This document shows positions 17,000 to 25,168 of a stretch of DNA of 41,419 nt, piece by piece (within the stretch, counting starts at the first letter, position 1; the number at the start of each line of letters is the position of its first letter). A program made the translations under genes and the position numbers. The notes under the pieces are model-generated. The model saw nothing but the letters and a program-made list of their open reading frames with translations, did no database searches and was not told the origin of the DNA. The stretch is from contig NZGG01000040.1 in the NCBI GenBank assembly GCA_002690865.1, positions 1 to 41,419 on the forward strand. Direction: 5' to 3'. Origin of the DNA: Gammaproteobacteria bacterium (lineage in GTDB: Bacteria > Pseudomonadota > Gammaproteobacteria > Pseudomonadales > Azotimanducaceae).

Positions 17000-17524
17000 A
17001 TGTGTCGAATAGGAAAGAATATCAGTATTGTTAAACATGGGATGTTTCTGATTTTGGCCGCGCTTGGACTTACTGCCTGCACCAGTCCTGAGGTTTCAGA
17101 AATAAAGAAAAACGCCACATGGGATCAGGCAAGCTGCAACGAATTAGCTTCAGCATCAGGTCTCTATCTAATGGGTGTTGGAGAGTTCATAGCGAAGTCA
17201 GATGCAGCTCGCGAAAAAGGTGAGACAGAAATCGCTGATAAGCAATCAGCAGGTGCACTCAGTCTTTCGGAAATTGCCACCAATCATGCAGAGACATTCG
17301 TCGCTTATTGTGCTGAAACCGAAGTCTGGAAAGAAGATGACTGCAGGAATGTAAGTGACGCATCTCAATTTTTTACAAAATTGTCTTATGATTTTATTCA
17401 AAAATCAGATGCGGCCCGCAAGGAAGGCGACTTAAAAGCGGAATATGAGTATGGGGCTGCTACCGTCTATACTTCGAAGCTTGCCGCAAATTATGCGACG
17501 CACTCCAGAGCGTACTGCAACTAA
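17000..17524 (+). CDS. Lipoprotein with two internal cysteine-bearing repeats
   Basis: The 174-residue product has a signal peptide and a classic lipobox LTAC with the lipidated Cys27. The start at 17000 is chosen because GGTGGAGG (16986-16993) lies six bases upstream; a longer frame from 16964 lacks such a site. The mature part is an internal duplication: residues 41-104 and 110-173 align at an offset of exactly 69. Each unit runs from a tryptophan through Cys (46/115) and a KSDAAR element (66-71/135-140) to a terminal YC (104/173). Four paired cysteines suggest a disulfide in each unit. I do not recognise the family. It sits between the hydroxy-acid dehydrogenase and the SUMF1/hydrolase gene. 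Confidence 0.78.
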   Translation: MCRIGKNISIVKHGMFLILAALGLTACTSPEVSEIKKNATWDQASCNELASASGLYLMGVGEFIAKSDAAREKGETEIADKQSAGALSLSEIATNHAETFVAYCAETEVWKEDDCRNVSDASQFFTKLSYDFIQKSDAARKEGDLKAEYEYGAATVYTSKLAANYATHSRAYCN

Positions 17525-17546
17525 ACAATAAAAAAGGGTATATCTC

Positions 17547-19820
17547 ATGATTGATTTGGGCACACTTTCTAATCGGACTAGAAAGAGCCCGGTATTTAGA
17601 GCTGGCGCAGCCTATGCAGTATTCGCTTTTATCGTTGTTCAGGTTGCCACCCTAATTCAAGATCCATTTGGCCTAAATCAAGCCTTCATGCAGACGCTTA
17701 TTTGGGTATTTTTAATTGGGTTTCCAATCCTACTGATTGTTGCTGGAGCAGTTTCCTCCCGATTCAGTACGTTGAAAATACTTGGTGTGTTTGGGGGGCT
17801 CCTCCTTCTCACCTACGGAGGTGGAACCTATATCTGGGTGAAAGCGTCGGTTATGCCTGTCATTCAGAGCGCATTGGAAAAAGACGATTACCTAGCAGCT
17901 TGGAAAGCAAGTCAAAAAATCGATGCGTATGCACCATTCTTCTCATCTACAAAACTTCTGGATGAGAGTATAAGTACGATCGCGAAAATCGAAGTGACCC
18001 AATCTGATGCGGCCATATATTGGCGTCCATATGCGGAACAATCCTATACAGAATGGGAGTATCTCGGTCACTCTCCACAATCTGAATTTCGTTTACCCAA
18101 CGGTCTCGTCGAGCTTAAGCTTGAAAAAGAAAGCTATGAAACCTCCCATATCGTTTCGGCAAATCCGAGTCCTAGGTTTAATAATATGTCGTTCAACCCC
18201 GCACCCAAAATTGCTCCTGTCGAGCTGCAACCGGTTGGCTCGATACCTCCTGGAATGGTTTACGTAAGTCCGGGTAGTCATATCCCGGTAGCTGGTGATG
18301 GTATTAGTGAAGTCAATCTAAGACCGTTCTACATTGACAAGAATGAGGTGAGTAACAAGCTGTTCAAAGAATTCATTGATGCAGGCGGGTATGAAAAAAG
18401 AGAATTCTGGAAAAACATGGAGATCGTCCGCGAGGGAGTAAGTCTTACTTTCGAAGAAGCCAAGAAATACATGGTTGACAGTACAGGACTAATCGGACCG
18501 GCAGGTTGGGAAGTCGGTACTTATCTCGATGGCCAAGGAGAAATGCCGGTCACTGGGTTAACTTGGTACGAAGCCTTAGCTTATGCCCGTTTTCGTGGAA
18601 ATATTTTACCCCCTATGAATCATTGGGCCGCTGCAGCATATCCTCCTTTTGAAATAGTAGCGCCTATCTCCCCTAAGCTAATTCCAAACAGCAACTTTGC
18701 TAATACCAGGCTTAGGAGGACCGGAAAGAATGGCCTTGGCCCCTACGGCACCTATGATATGGTGGGGAACGCTCGGGAGTGGGTATGGAATATTTTTGGT
18801 GGGGTTGGCATGACGATGGGGGGCGCTTATAGCGATCCAAGTTATATGGCGGCGATGCAGAACCCTCTACCCCGTTTCGATCGCTCCTTAATCAATGGCT
18901 TCAGAACGGCGCGTCTTTTAAGTCCCCAAGATATGACCCCTTTCGATCGTCCCGTGGCATCCTACGAGAACAAGGGGAAGCAGGTTCCATACAAAACAAT
19001 GAGCGACGATGTCTTTGAACTTTATTCCAGTACCTTCTCCGTTAGCCCAATAGACCTGAAAGCAGATTCTCTCTATCAGGACGAATCTAACGATCTTTGG
19101 ATTAAGGAACGAGTCAATATTGAACTTGGTTATGAATCGTCGACAATGGATATTTTAATCTTTCGACCCAAAAACCAATTTGAGCCTTTAGAGTCGGTCA
19201 TCTTTCATCCGGGATTGAATTATTATATGTCTCCACCAGATATCGACGAAGTCAGTATTGGTGAGTTCGGGCTCGACTTCATAGTCAAGAGTGGACGAGC
19301 AGTGGTTTGGCCGGCTTTAAAGGGTACCATGAATAGGCTTTTCTCATCGAAATTAACTAAAGATTCACCGTGGAGTGAGCAAGCCAGAGCGATCCGCGAG
19401 ACAAATATCCATTGGCGAATTGATACGCATAGGACGATTGATTACTTACAGGAACGTCCAGATTTTGATGCTGATAGCGTTTTCTATTTGGGAATGAGCG
19501 CTGGATCCAACGCACCAACGCATACGCTTTTATTTGAAACTCGTTATAAAGCCGCAGTTCTTTACGTCGGGGGAGGAACACCTTACTCTCAACCCCCTGT
19601 ATCAGATGGACACAATCACATTCCCCGAATTATGACGCCAATCCTCATGTTGAATGGCGAACAAGATTACATTATCCCAAAAACAAGGGTAGAGAAATTT
19701 TTCAATGATCTCGGTACACCAATCGAGGACAAAAAGTTGATCTTCTTCAATTCCGGTCACTGGCCTCTTCCCAGAAATCAGATGATCAAAGAAACACTTG
19801 GTTGGATTGAAAAGTATTAA
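17547..19820 (+). CDS. Membrane protein: PEGA-like, SUMF1 (FGE-sulfatase) and alpha/beta-hydrolase domains
   Basis: A 757-residue multidomain protein. Three hydrophobic helices (about residues 19-38, 50-70, 78-97) form a module seen at the N-terminus of membrane kinases and cyclases of this class. Residues 150-203 look like a PEGA domain (EWEYLGHSP then LPNGLVELKLEKESYETS). Residues 236-456 are a SUMF1/formylglycine-generating-like domain ending NGFRTARLL. The catalytic cysteine of true FGEs, which sits in GFRCA, is replaced by Thr454, so sulfatase maturation is unlikely. Residues about 505-757 are a hydrolase with nucleophile Ser651 (GMSAGS), Asp707 and His738. Similar fusions usually carry an N-terminal Ser/Thr kinase, which is absent here. 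It begins 22 bases after the lipoprotein. Confidence 0.85.
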   Translation: MIDLGTLSNRTRKSPVFRAGAAYAVFAFIVVQVATLIQDPFGLNQAFMQTLIWVFLIGFPILLIVAGAVSSRFSTLKILGVFGGLLLLTYGGGTYIWVKASVMPVIQSALEKDDYLAAWKASQKIDAYAPFFSSTKLLDESISTIAKIEVTQSDAAIYWRPYAEQSYTEWEYLGHSPQSEFRLPNGLVELKLEKESYETSHIVSANPSPRFNNMSFNPAPKIAPVELQPVGSIPPGMVYVSPGSHIPVAGDGISEVNLRPFYIDKNEVSNKLFKEFIDAGGYEKREFWKNMEIVREGVSLTFEEAKKYMVDSTGLIGPAGWEVGTYLDGQGEMPVTGLTWYEALAYARFRGNILPPMNHWAAAAYPPFEIVAPISPKLIPNSNFANTRLRRTGKNGLGPYGTYDMVGNAREWVWNIFGGVGMTMGGAYSDPSYMAAMQNPLPRFDRSLINGFRTARLLSPQDMTPFDRPVASYENKGKQVPYKTMSDDVFELYSSTFSVSPIDLKADSLYQDESNDLWIKERVNIELGYESSTMDILIFRPKNQFEPLESVIFHPGLNYYMSPPDIDEVSIGEFGLDFIVKSGRAVVWPALKGTMNRLFSSKLTKDSPWSEQARAIRETNIHWRIDTHRTIDYLQERPDFDADSVFYLGMSAGSNAPTHTLLFETRYKAAVLYVGGGTPYSQPPVSDGHNHIPRIMTPILMLNGEQDYIIPKTRVEKFFNDLGTPIEDKKLIFFNSGHWPLPRNQMIKETLGWIEKY

Positions 19821-19901
19821 CGAGATTAGTTGAACTAATTACAGACCGTTAACTTCAAAAACTTGCTAAGGCATCAACAAAGAAGCGAACACATAAAGCG
19901 T

Positions 19902-20540
19902 TTACTGAAAGAATTTTTTTAGGTCTCGTTGCATAGTGTCGGCCGAGAAACCTCCAAGCAACATTAGAAATTTATCTGCCGTCCTAGCGTGGAATAACTT
20001 TTTGCTCATCTTTGGCGCCCAGTACTCCTCAAGCCTTTTTGGGATTCCTGAAGCATCTAATTCTTCCGAAACCGAATCTTTTAGTCGCGAAAACAATCCA
20101 TAGTATGTTTCATAGTCATGATCAGTGATTTGAGTTTCGTAGGCTATTTTCAAGGCACGCTTTGCATGCTGGTCGTATGGAACAATCATTTCCGGTCTAA
20201 GACAAAAGGCAAACTTAGAAACGAGACTAGTCTGTATACCGCGGGTCGCACCTGCCTCGTGGAGCATGTTGGCCAAAATTGGTATTTGAGAGGGTAAATC
20301 AGACGTAACTGAATCTATCAAGACTGGTCTTACCTTATCATTCAGATACTCCGCCAAGGGTGCACGAAGGGATCTTGGATTTGATCTGGCTAGCATCCAA
20401 TAACCCAGCCAACTCTGAAGAAACGTTTCAGTAATTCTTGCTATAGTCCTCGTCTGCTCAGATATTTCCTCTTCCCTCATCGCCCACGTTTGGATTGCAG
20501 CTTTTGCAGCCAACTCAAGATTTTTCAAGTTTATTGTCAT
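19902..20540 (-). CDS. Hypothetical protein with an S-K...P-Y-D motif
   Basis: A 212-residue cytoplasmic protein that I do not recognise with confidence. It is mostly helical. A central stretch, GIQTSLVSKFAFCLRPEMIVPYDQHAKRAL (motif residues Ser, Lys, Pro, then PYD), resembles the arrangement in some helix-hairpin-helix DNA-glycosylase-like proteins, where a similar ASK-L-P-PYD element follows the helical core; this is a weak, by-eye resemblance. No catalytic Lys-Asp pair can be assigned. It is divergent from the 203-residue unknown gene, with 87 bases between their starts. Confidence 0.6.
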   Translation of the reverse strand: MTINLKNLELAAKAAIQTWAMREEEISEQTRTIARITETFLQSWLGYWMLARSNPRSLRAPLAEYLNDKVRPVLIDSVTSDLPSQIPILANMLHEAGATRGIQTSLVSKFAFCLRPEMIVPYDQHAKRALKIAYETQITDHDYETYYGLFSRLKDSVSEELDASGIPKRLEEYWAPKMSKKLFHARTADKFLMLLGGFSADTMQRDLKKFFQ

Positions 20541-20627
20541 CGTAGCATGCTACCATATCTATGGGGCTTCTGACTTGGGCTGATGACCACTACCTAAACC
20601 ATAACAATCTGCTTTACGAGTACAAAC

Positions 20628-21239
20628 ATGAATGAATCAAAAAACCATTTAGCTGATGTCTGGGAGATTACCCGACGTCATATCTCAGGAGAAGTACAGG
20701 GCCATAATCAACCCAGTCTAGATTTCCATGCTCCTGACTTTCGAACTGATGTGGGCGCAATGCGGTACGATTTGGAAGATTTATCAGGTATCTCCAATGA
20801 TCGTGAGAAGAGCCAGCATGACAGCTTTGGAGCATTTAGCTGGATCAAAATCATTGTAGCGCAGGTTTGCCCCAATGATTTAACAGAAGAAGAATACGCT
20901 GCTTTAGAACTGAATATTTTAAAGCTTACTGCAATCTGGGCACACAACTGCAATTTACGGATCAAAACTTTCATCGAGTACTTTGAAACAATCAATGATG
21001 ATTATGTGACGAACTATATTTTAGGCATGAAGCTTGTCGAAAAGTATAGCGAGTTCGGTATAGACGACGAACAAGCTACATGGCTTTCTGCGAAACTGTC
21101 AAGATCGGAGCTAGAAACGATGATGAATCAAGACCTAACACCTCTTTTCAGGAAAGAAAATATTGATGCAGTAAGATATCAGAAGGACAAACTCGAGTGG
21201 CTTCAAGCAATTAAAACGATCTTAGGTGGTATTACTTAA
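20628..21239 (+). CDS. Hypothetical protein, unknown
   Basis: A 203-residue acidic protein without signal peptide or membrane segment, and with no family I recognise. It is largely helical after residue 60. The N-terminal third is polar and contains HRGEV-like and PSLDFHAPDF segments; the middle has FGAFSWIKIIVAQVCPNDLTEEEYAALELNIL. The frame is clean and codon use looks ordinary. It is divergent from the gene at 19902-20540 and convergent with the RecB-like nuclease at 21309-22157. The group of three genes has no obvious housekeeping role, so a joint function in DNA transactions is possible but only inferred from the nuclease neighbour. Confidence 0.6.
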   Translation: MNESKNHLADVWEITRRHISGEVQGHNQPSLDFHAPDFRTDVGAMRYDLEDLSGISNDREKSQHDSFGAFSWIKIIVAQVCPNDLTEEEYAALELNILKLTAIWAHNCNLRIKTFIEYFETINDDYVTNYILGMKLVEKYSEFGIDDEQATWLSAKLSRSELETMMNQDLTPLFRKENIDAVRYQKDKLEWLQAIKTILGGIT

Positions 21240-21308
21240 CCCTCCCTTTACTAATCATAAAAATCACCAAATTGTATTATTCATTGATTATGCCTTTAAG
21301 GTCTATCC

Positions 21309-22157
21309 TCAAATACTAATCGCCGCCACCATCTCTTCAGCATAACGCCCCAAATCACAACCAGAAAAACCATCTCCTCGCGGCTCATGTGAGGGGCAAG
21401 TACTTTGATTTACTAGGAACTCCTTTATTTCCCGTAAGGTCGGCTCTATCCAGCTTGTATTAGCCGAGTATGGGATAATTGACACAGCGAATTCCATCCA
21501 GGCTTTCAAGGTATCCCTACCACGTAACATACCTTGTATACCCTTGTGTTGCCCGTCAACGTAAACAAAATACCCTGTGTTGGACACATCAAATCCCTTG
21601 TTCTGCATGATCCAAACATATATATCCATTTGACGCTTGTAACTCATTTTCCAAGGCTCATTGATAGACACCGGTCTCTTCTGATATTTCTCAGGACTTC
21701 TCGTACCTTGCGCGGTACTTTTATAATCGATGACATGTAGTTGCCCTGTTTCACAATTCAAAAACACATCATCTAGTCCTCCGCCAATCTTAATATTCGT
21801 TTCTTCATGCACAAAGTTAAAATAACTATCGTTCGTGCCGAACTGCATCGAATTGGTCCACTTCTCAAGGTCAGGGTGCTCAAAAGGAATCATATGACCA
21901 AGCCCATGCGCTTCCCACAATGGCAGAGAATGATGACCTCGAACGGCATCAGCATCTCTTTTTAACAAAATATCGGTGGTCGTATTTAAGGTAAAAGAGG
22001 GTATTTCAGGAGGCTTCACTCCCTTTAGCTGCTCAAGCCAGAAACACGCCTTGCATTTGATAAAGTTCTCAATTCTGGACCTAGAAAGCTCATAGGGTGC
22101 TGGATGAGAAGAATCAAAAGTCCCGCGATGGCGTTTTTTCAAGTTTGGCTCCTTCAC
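21309..22157 (-). CDS. PD-(D/E)XK nuclease family protein (RecB-type)
   Basis: A 282-residue nuclease-like protein of the RecB/Cas4 branch. The catalytic core is visible as GGGLDD (D129), IDYKST (D144, K146) and the QMDIY form of the QxxxY motif (Q176, Y180). Four cysteines frame the core: C35 and C38 (CKAC) near the N-terminus and C254 and C267 near the C-terminus. This is the layout by which Cas4- and AddB-like nucleases hold an iron-sulfur cluster, although Cas4 uses one N-terminal and three C-terminal cysteines. No helicase domain is present and no cas genes lie nearby. Function in end processing, defence or repair is open. Confidence 0.8.
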   Translation of the reverse strand: MKEPNLKKRHRGTFDSSHPAPYELSRSRIENFIKCKACFWLEQLKGVKPPEIPSFTLNTTTDILLKRDADAVRGHHSLPLWEAHGLGHMIPFEHPDLEKWTNSMQFGTNDSYFNFVHEETNIKIGGGLDDVFLNCETGQLHVIDYKSTAQGTRSPEKYQKRPVSINEPWKMSYKRQMDIYVWIMQNKGFDVSNTGYFVYVDGQHKGIQGMLRGRDTLKAWMEFAVSIIPYSANTSWIEPTLREIKEFLVNQSTCPSHEPRGDGFSGCDLGRYAEEMVAAISI

Positions 22158-22690
22158 TTGTATTCATAGCTATAGGTTAACACTAAAGAGAAACACTGGT
22201 GCCCTTAAATACCTAGAAATGATCGGCTCACACCCACTACAAATGGAATGCAGGCGAGAAAGCTTTCCTCTTTAAACTCCTAGGGATGCAACAAGTTTCT
22301 AATCTCAATCGAATAAAAGAGAATATCGGAAAAGCTTGGCAGACCAGATTAGATTAAGTAATGGTCTGCGTTGCCTTTCGAAAATAAGTTAACCCCTCGG
22401 ATAGAATCCAACTTACCACCACCATAGGAACTGGAGAACAGAATCACAGCGATGATTAGATAGGACTTAATAACGGACGGACTCCTTCAAAGAATCCTCG
22501 GAACAAGACTAACCTCCGCTATGAACGATTGAACTCCGTTACAACTTTCTCTAAATTAAAGTTAAGTCCATATATAAAGAGATCGAAACAATGAAGCCGT
22601 GTATTGCCCCTACATAAGAAATACTAGTATCGTTAAGCTTTTGCATGGCGATACCCAAGAACCCGATCAGTAATAATTTTAGGAGAAGAC
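22158..22690. other. Intergenic region between two divergent genes
   Basis: Over 530 bases with no open frame I can support and no tRNA-like or repeated structure. It must contain the promoters of the minus-strand nuclease and the plus-strand SDR. The last bases hold an AGGAGA ribosome site (22681-22686) for the SDR. Confidence 0.6.
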
Positions 22691-23740
22691 ATGGCTTCAC
22701 CGGAAACAGTTCTAGTCACAGGAGCATCAGGTTTTATAGCCACCCACTGTATCCTTAAACTCGCCTCTCAAGGTTATAAGATCCGGGGAACTGTTCGGGA
22801 CCTTTCAAGAGTCGCCTCTCTCGAAACACTTCTATCAGCAGGTTTAAAAAAATATTATCAAACATCCAATCTTGATATCAACTGGTACCAAGCAGATTTA
22901 AATACTGATAATGGCTGGATAGAGGCAGTCAAGGATTGCAACTACGTGCTGCATGTGGCCTCTCCAGTGACATTTTCTGTATATGGAGAAGATGAGCTCA
23001 TCGCTACAGCTCGAAATGGGACCCTCAGAGTTCTCAAAGCCGCTTCGGTGGCTAAGGTAAGACGAACAGTAGTTACGTCTTCAATCGCCGCAATTTCCGC
23101 AGGTCATCACAAAAACCATAATCCATTCACAGAAGATATTTGGAGCGATATTACAAACAGTGAATGTAGTCCCTACGAAAAGTCCAAAACTTTAGCCGAG
23201 CGTGCTGCATGGGACTTTCTAGGGAAGGGATCTACAGAAATGGAAATTTGTACGATCAACCCCTCCCTTGTCTTCGGACCGGTTCTAGAGAAAGATATCG
23301 GAGAGAGCGTAGGGGTTTTACGAGAAATGCTGGAAGGTAAATATCCGCTAGCACCTAAACTAAATTTCGGAATCGTCGATGTTAGAGATGTCGCAGAACT
23401 GCACTTTTTAGCAATGACGTGCAAAGAATCACCGGGCAACCGTTTCATCTGCAATTCAGAAACCTTGTCAGTTCTCGAAGTTAGCAAGCTTGTTCAAAAA
23501 CTATATCCTGAATACAAAAAACGACTACCTAATCGATGCGCACCCAATTGGCTCATCAAGCTTGCGGCATTTTTCGATCCTCTTCTTCGGCTGGCGGTAC
23601 CGATGCTAGGTGCAGCATCGACCTACGATCACTCAAAAGCAACAACATTACTGGGGTGGCAACCAAGACCAGCCTCGGAAGCCATTCAGGGATCTACAGA
23701 AAGTTTAATTAGGCTTGGAGTTGTCGAATCATCAAGCTAA
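22691..23740 (+). CDS. NAD-dependent extended SDR (dihydroflavonol-4-reductase-like)
   Basis: A 349-residue extended SDR. The cofactor motif TGASGFIATH is near residue 10, followed by an RGTVRDLSR segment that suits NADP use. The active-site set is TSSIAAIS and YEKSK (Y162, K166). The plan TINPSLVFGPVLEKD and FGIVDVRDVAELH is characteristic of the dihydroflavonol/cinnamoyl-CoA/anthocyanidin reductase branch. The start is fixed by AGGAGA five bases upstream. It is the second of three extended SDRs in this window, but its C-terminal half differs from the other two. It converges on ubiC, with 20 bases between the stops. The substrate is unknown. Confidence 0.87.
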   Translation: MASPETVLVTGASGFIATHCILKLASQGYKIRGTVRDLSRVASLETLLSAGLKKYYQTSNLDINWYQADLNTDNGWIEAVKDCNYVLHVASPVTFSVYGEDELIATARNGTLRVLKAASVAKVRRTVVTSSIAAISAGHHKNHNPFTEDIWSDITNSECSPYEKSKTLAERAAWDFLGKGSTEMEICTINPSLVFGPVLEKDIGESVGVLREMLEGKYPLAPKLNFGIVDVRDVAELHFLAMTCKESPGNRFICNSETLSVLEVSKLVQKLYPEYKKRLPNRCAPNWLIKLAAFFDPLLRLAVPMLGAASTYDHSKATTLLGWQPRPASEAIQGSTESLIRLGVVESSS

Positions 23741-23760
23741 CGAATCATTAGGAAGGCTCG

Positions 23761-24210
23761 CTAATGTTCGTCATCGGGCAACAAAAATACTTCCATGACG
23801 ATCAATGGGTAAGCTTCCACTTCGTAACGGGTTAATCTACCCCAGACAACTTTTTTCTGTGCATTATGAAATGGGGCAAACCACCGGTTAGTTTGGATAA
23901 AAACGTCGCTCTGAAAAAGCAGGTCGCCAAGAGGGCTTGATCCAATAGTGCCCAAACTAGGGGAACCCTTCCTTGAGGTGAGTTCTGGAATGACACTACG
24001 CGCAAAAACAAGGGGCTCCTCGTCACCGTACAAACTGACCTCTCTAATACGGATAGGACTTTCGTCCAAGTCGAGAAACGTGTACTCATCTTCATCAGCC
24101 AGACCGAGAGAATCAAAGAGAATTTGCAGCCTAAAAGCCGCTTTTGAGGAAATTCGCTTGGTAATAGACCCTTCTTCGAGGAGCCAGCTGAGAATATCTC
24201 GATCTGACAA
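23761..24210 (-). CDS. ubiC: Chorismate lyase (UbiC)
   Basis: This enzyme splits chorismate into 4-hydroxybenzoate and pyruvate, the first committed step of ubiquinone synthesis. The product of 149 residues (counted from TTG 24210) shows SWLLEEGSITKRI, then IREVSLYGDEEPLVFARSVIPE with the substrate-binding Arg56, PLGDLLF, and a C-terminal VMEVFLLP with Glu140; these match Arg76 and Glu155 of the enterobacterial enzyme. The start is uncertain: the frame stays open to 24300, and family members normally have 15-20 residues before the WLL motif. The extension has no ATG, GTG or other TTG, so a rare ATA (24273) or ATT (24300) start is possible. ubiA is not adjacent. Confidence 0.85.
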   Translation of the reverse strand: MSDRDILSWLLEEGSITKRISSKAAFRLQILFDSLGLADEDEYTFLDLDESPIRIREVSLYGDEEPLVFARSVIPELTSRKGSPSLGTIGSSPLGDLLFQSDVFIQTNRWFAPFHNAQKKVVWGRLTRYEVEAYPLIVMEVFLLPDDEH

Positions 24211-24310
24211 CTGATGGGTTAACTCATCCTGAGTAAACCATGCTTTTATTCTCTTAGGTCTATCCGCCTCTATTTTTTTTACCTTATAACTCGCGCCAAT
24301 AAGCTAATGA

Positions 24311-24351
24311 TACCCCTTACTAAAAAGCTAGCAATTTTTAAGTAAGGGGTA
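24311..24351. repeat. Long inverted repeat between cupin gene and ubiC
   Basis: TACCCCTTACTAAAAA (24311-24326) pairs with the complementary right arm 24335-24351 (one bulged base), leaving an 8-base loop. It lies 15 bases downstream of the cupin stop and upstream of ubiC. It lacks a T tract outside the stem, but each arm carries an A/T run, so it probably ends the cupin transcript and could also separate ubiC expression. Confidence 0.7.
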
Positions 24352-24366
24352 ATTCTGAAGCTGCTA

Positions 24367-25041
24367 TTAATTCTCTAGGTGAGGCTTGATGTGCCCTGTA
24401 TCGCTAAACGTAGGGGGCGCTTTCCAGAGATGCGCATTAGCTTTATAGCCATCGATAAGTTTCTGAACAGCCTCGAGAGAATTTTCTTCAAGTCTCATAC
24501 CAGGCTTTCCAGCTATGCGACCACCAGATCGAAATTCTACAACCTCTACACCATCGGGTCCTGCTACAAATTTATAAGGCATTTCATTCGGGACGAAGAC
24601 GGTAGAGCCAGCCTTTAGGGTTCGTTTGCCCATGGTAAGTTCACCAGCCATAATTAAATACATACAATCACCCGCTGGATGGCTGTGCCGAAAGAGCTCG
24701 AAATTGGGTCCAAACCAAACATGTGTCGATCTGAACCCGTTCTCAAACCCTTCGTCCTGTCTCAACAACTTGTTTTCACTTGAACCGGAAGCGGCGAGTT
24801 CAAGCATCTCCCCTACCTTTTCACACACTTCTTCCTCATTACCATCTTCCACTAACTTAGAAATATCCCAACTTTCGGCGACAATTTTTTTACCCTCAAA
24901 TGTTCCGACGGGATAAGGCCCCTTCCATGCTTGAGCTTCGTTAATCTCAAAGGGTCCACGTTCCGACATGGCTCGCTTACCGTTAAATTCCGGTTCTTGC
25001 TTGCTTTCTTCAGACTGATTTTCATTAATTGCTTCAGACAT
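24367..25041 (-). CDS. Cupin domain protein
   Basis: A 224-residue protein with a single cupin barrel in its C-terminal two thirds. Cupin motif 1 reads FRHSHPAGDCMYLIMAGEL with metal-ligand candidates His119 and His121. Motif 2 is KAGSTVFVPNEMPYKF, where the usual histidine is missing, so the metal site may be incomplete. The acidic first 30 residues look disordered. A strong AGAGGGG site lies five bases before the ATG, which fixes the start. The gene sits downstream of a decayed enolase-superfamily frame on the same strand, consistent with a former catabolic unit, but the reaction is unknown. Confidence 0.8.
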   Translation of the reverse strand: MSEAINENQSEESKQEPEFNGKRAMSERGPFEINEAQAWKGPYPVGTFEGKKIVAESWDISKLVEDGNEEEVCEKVGEMLELAASGSSENKLLRQDEGFENGFRSTHVWFGPNFELFRHSHPAGDCMYLIMAGELTMGKRTLKAGSTVFVPNEMPYKFVAGPDGVEVVEFRSGGRIAGKPGMRLEENSLEAVQKLIDGYKANAHLWKAPPTFSDTGHIKPHLEN

Positions 25042-25168
25042 AAATCCCCTCTAACCTCTGATAAGAATTAAAATTCGTATTGGTTGAATCGTGACAGTTT
25101 ACCGAAAAAAGACATCAGACTCTAATTAGGTCTCGGAAAAACTAATAACTGCTAAAAATACCAGTTCA

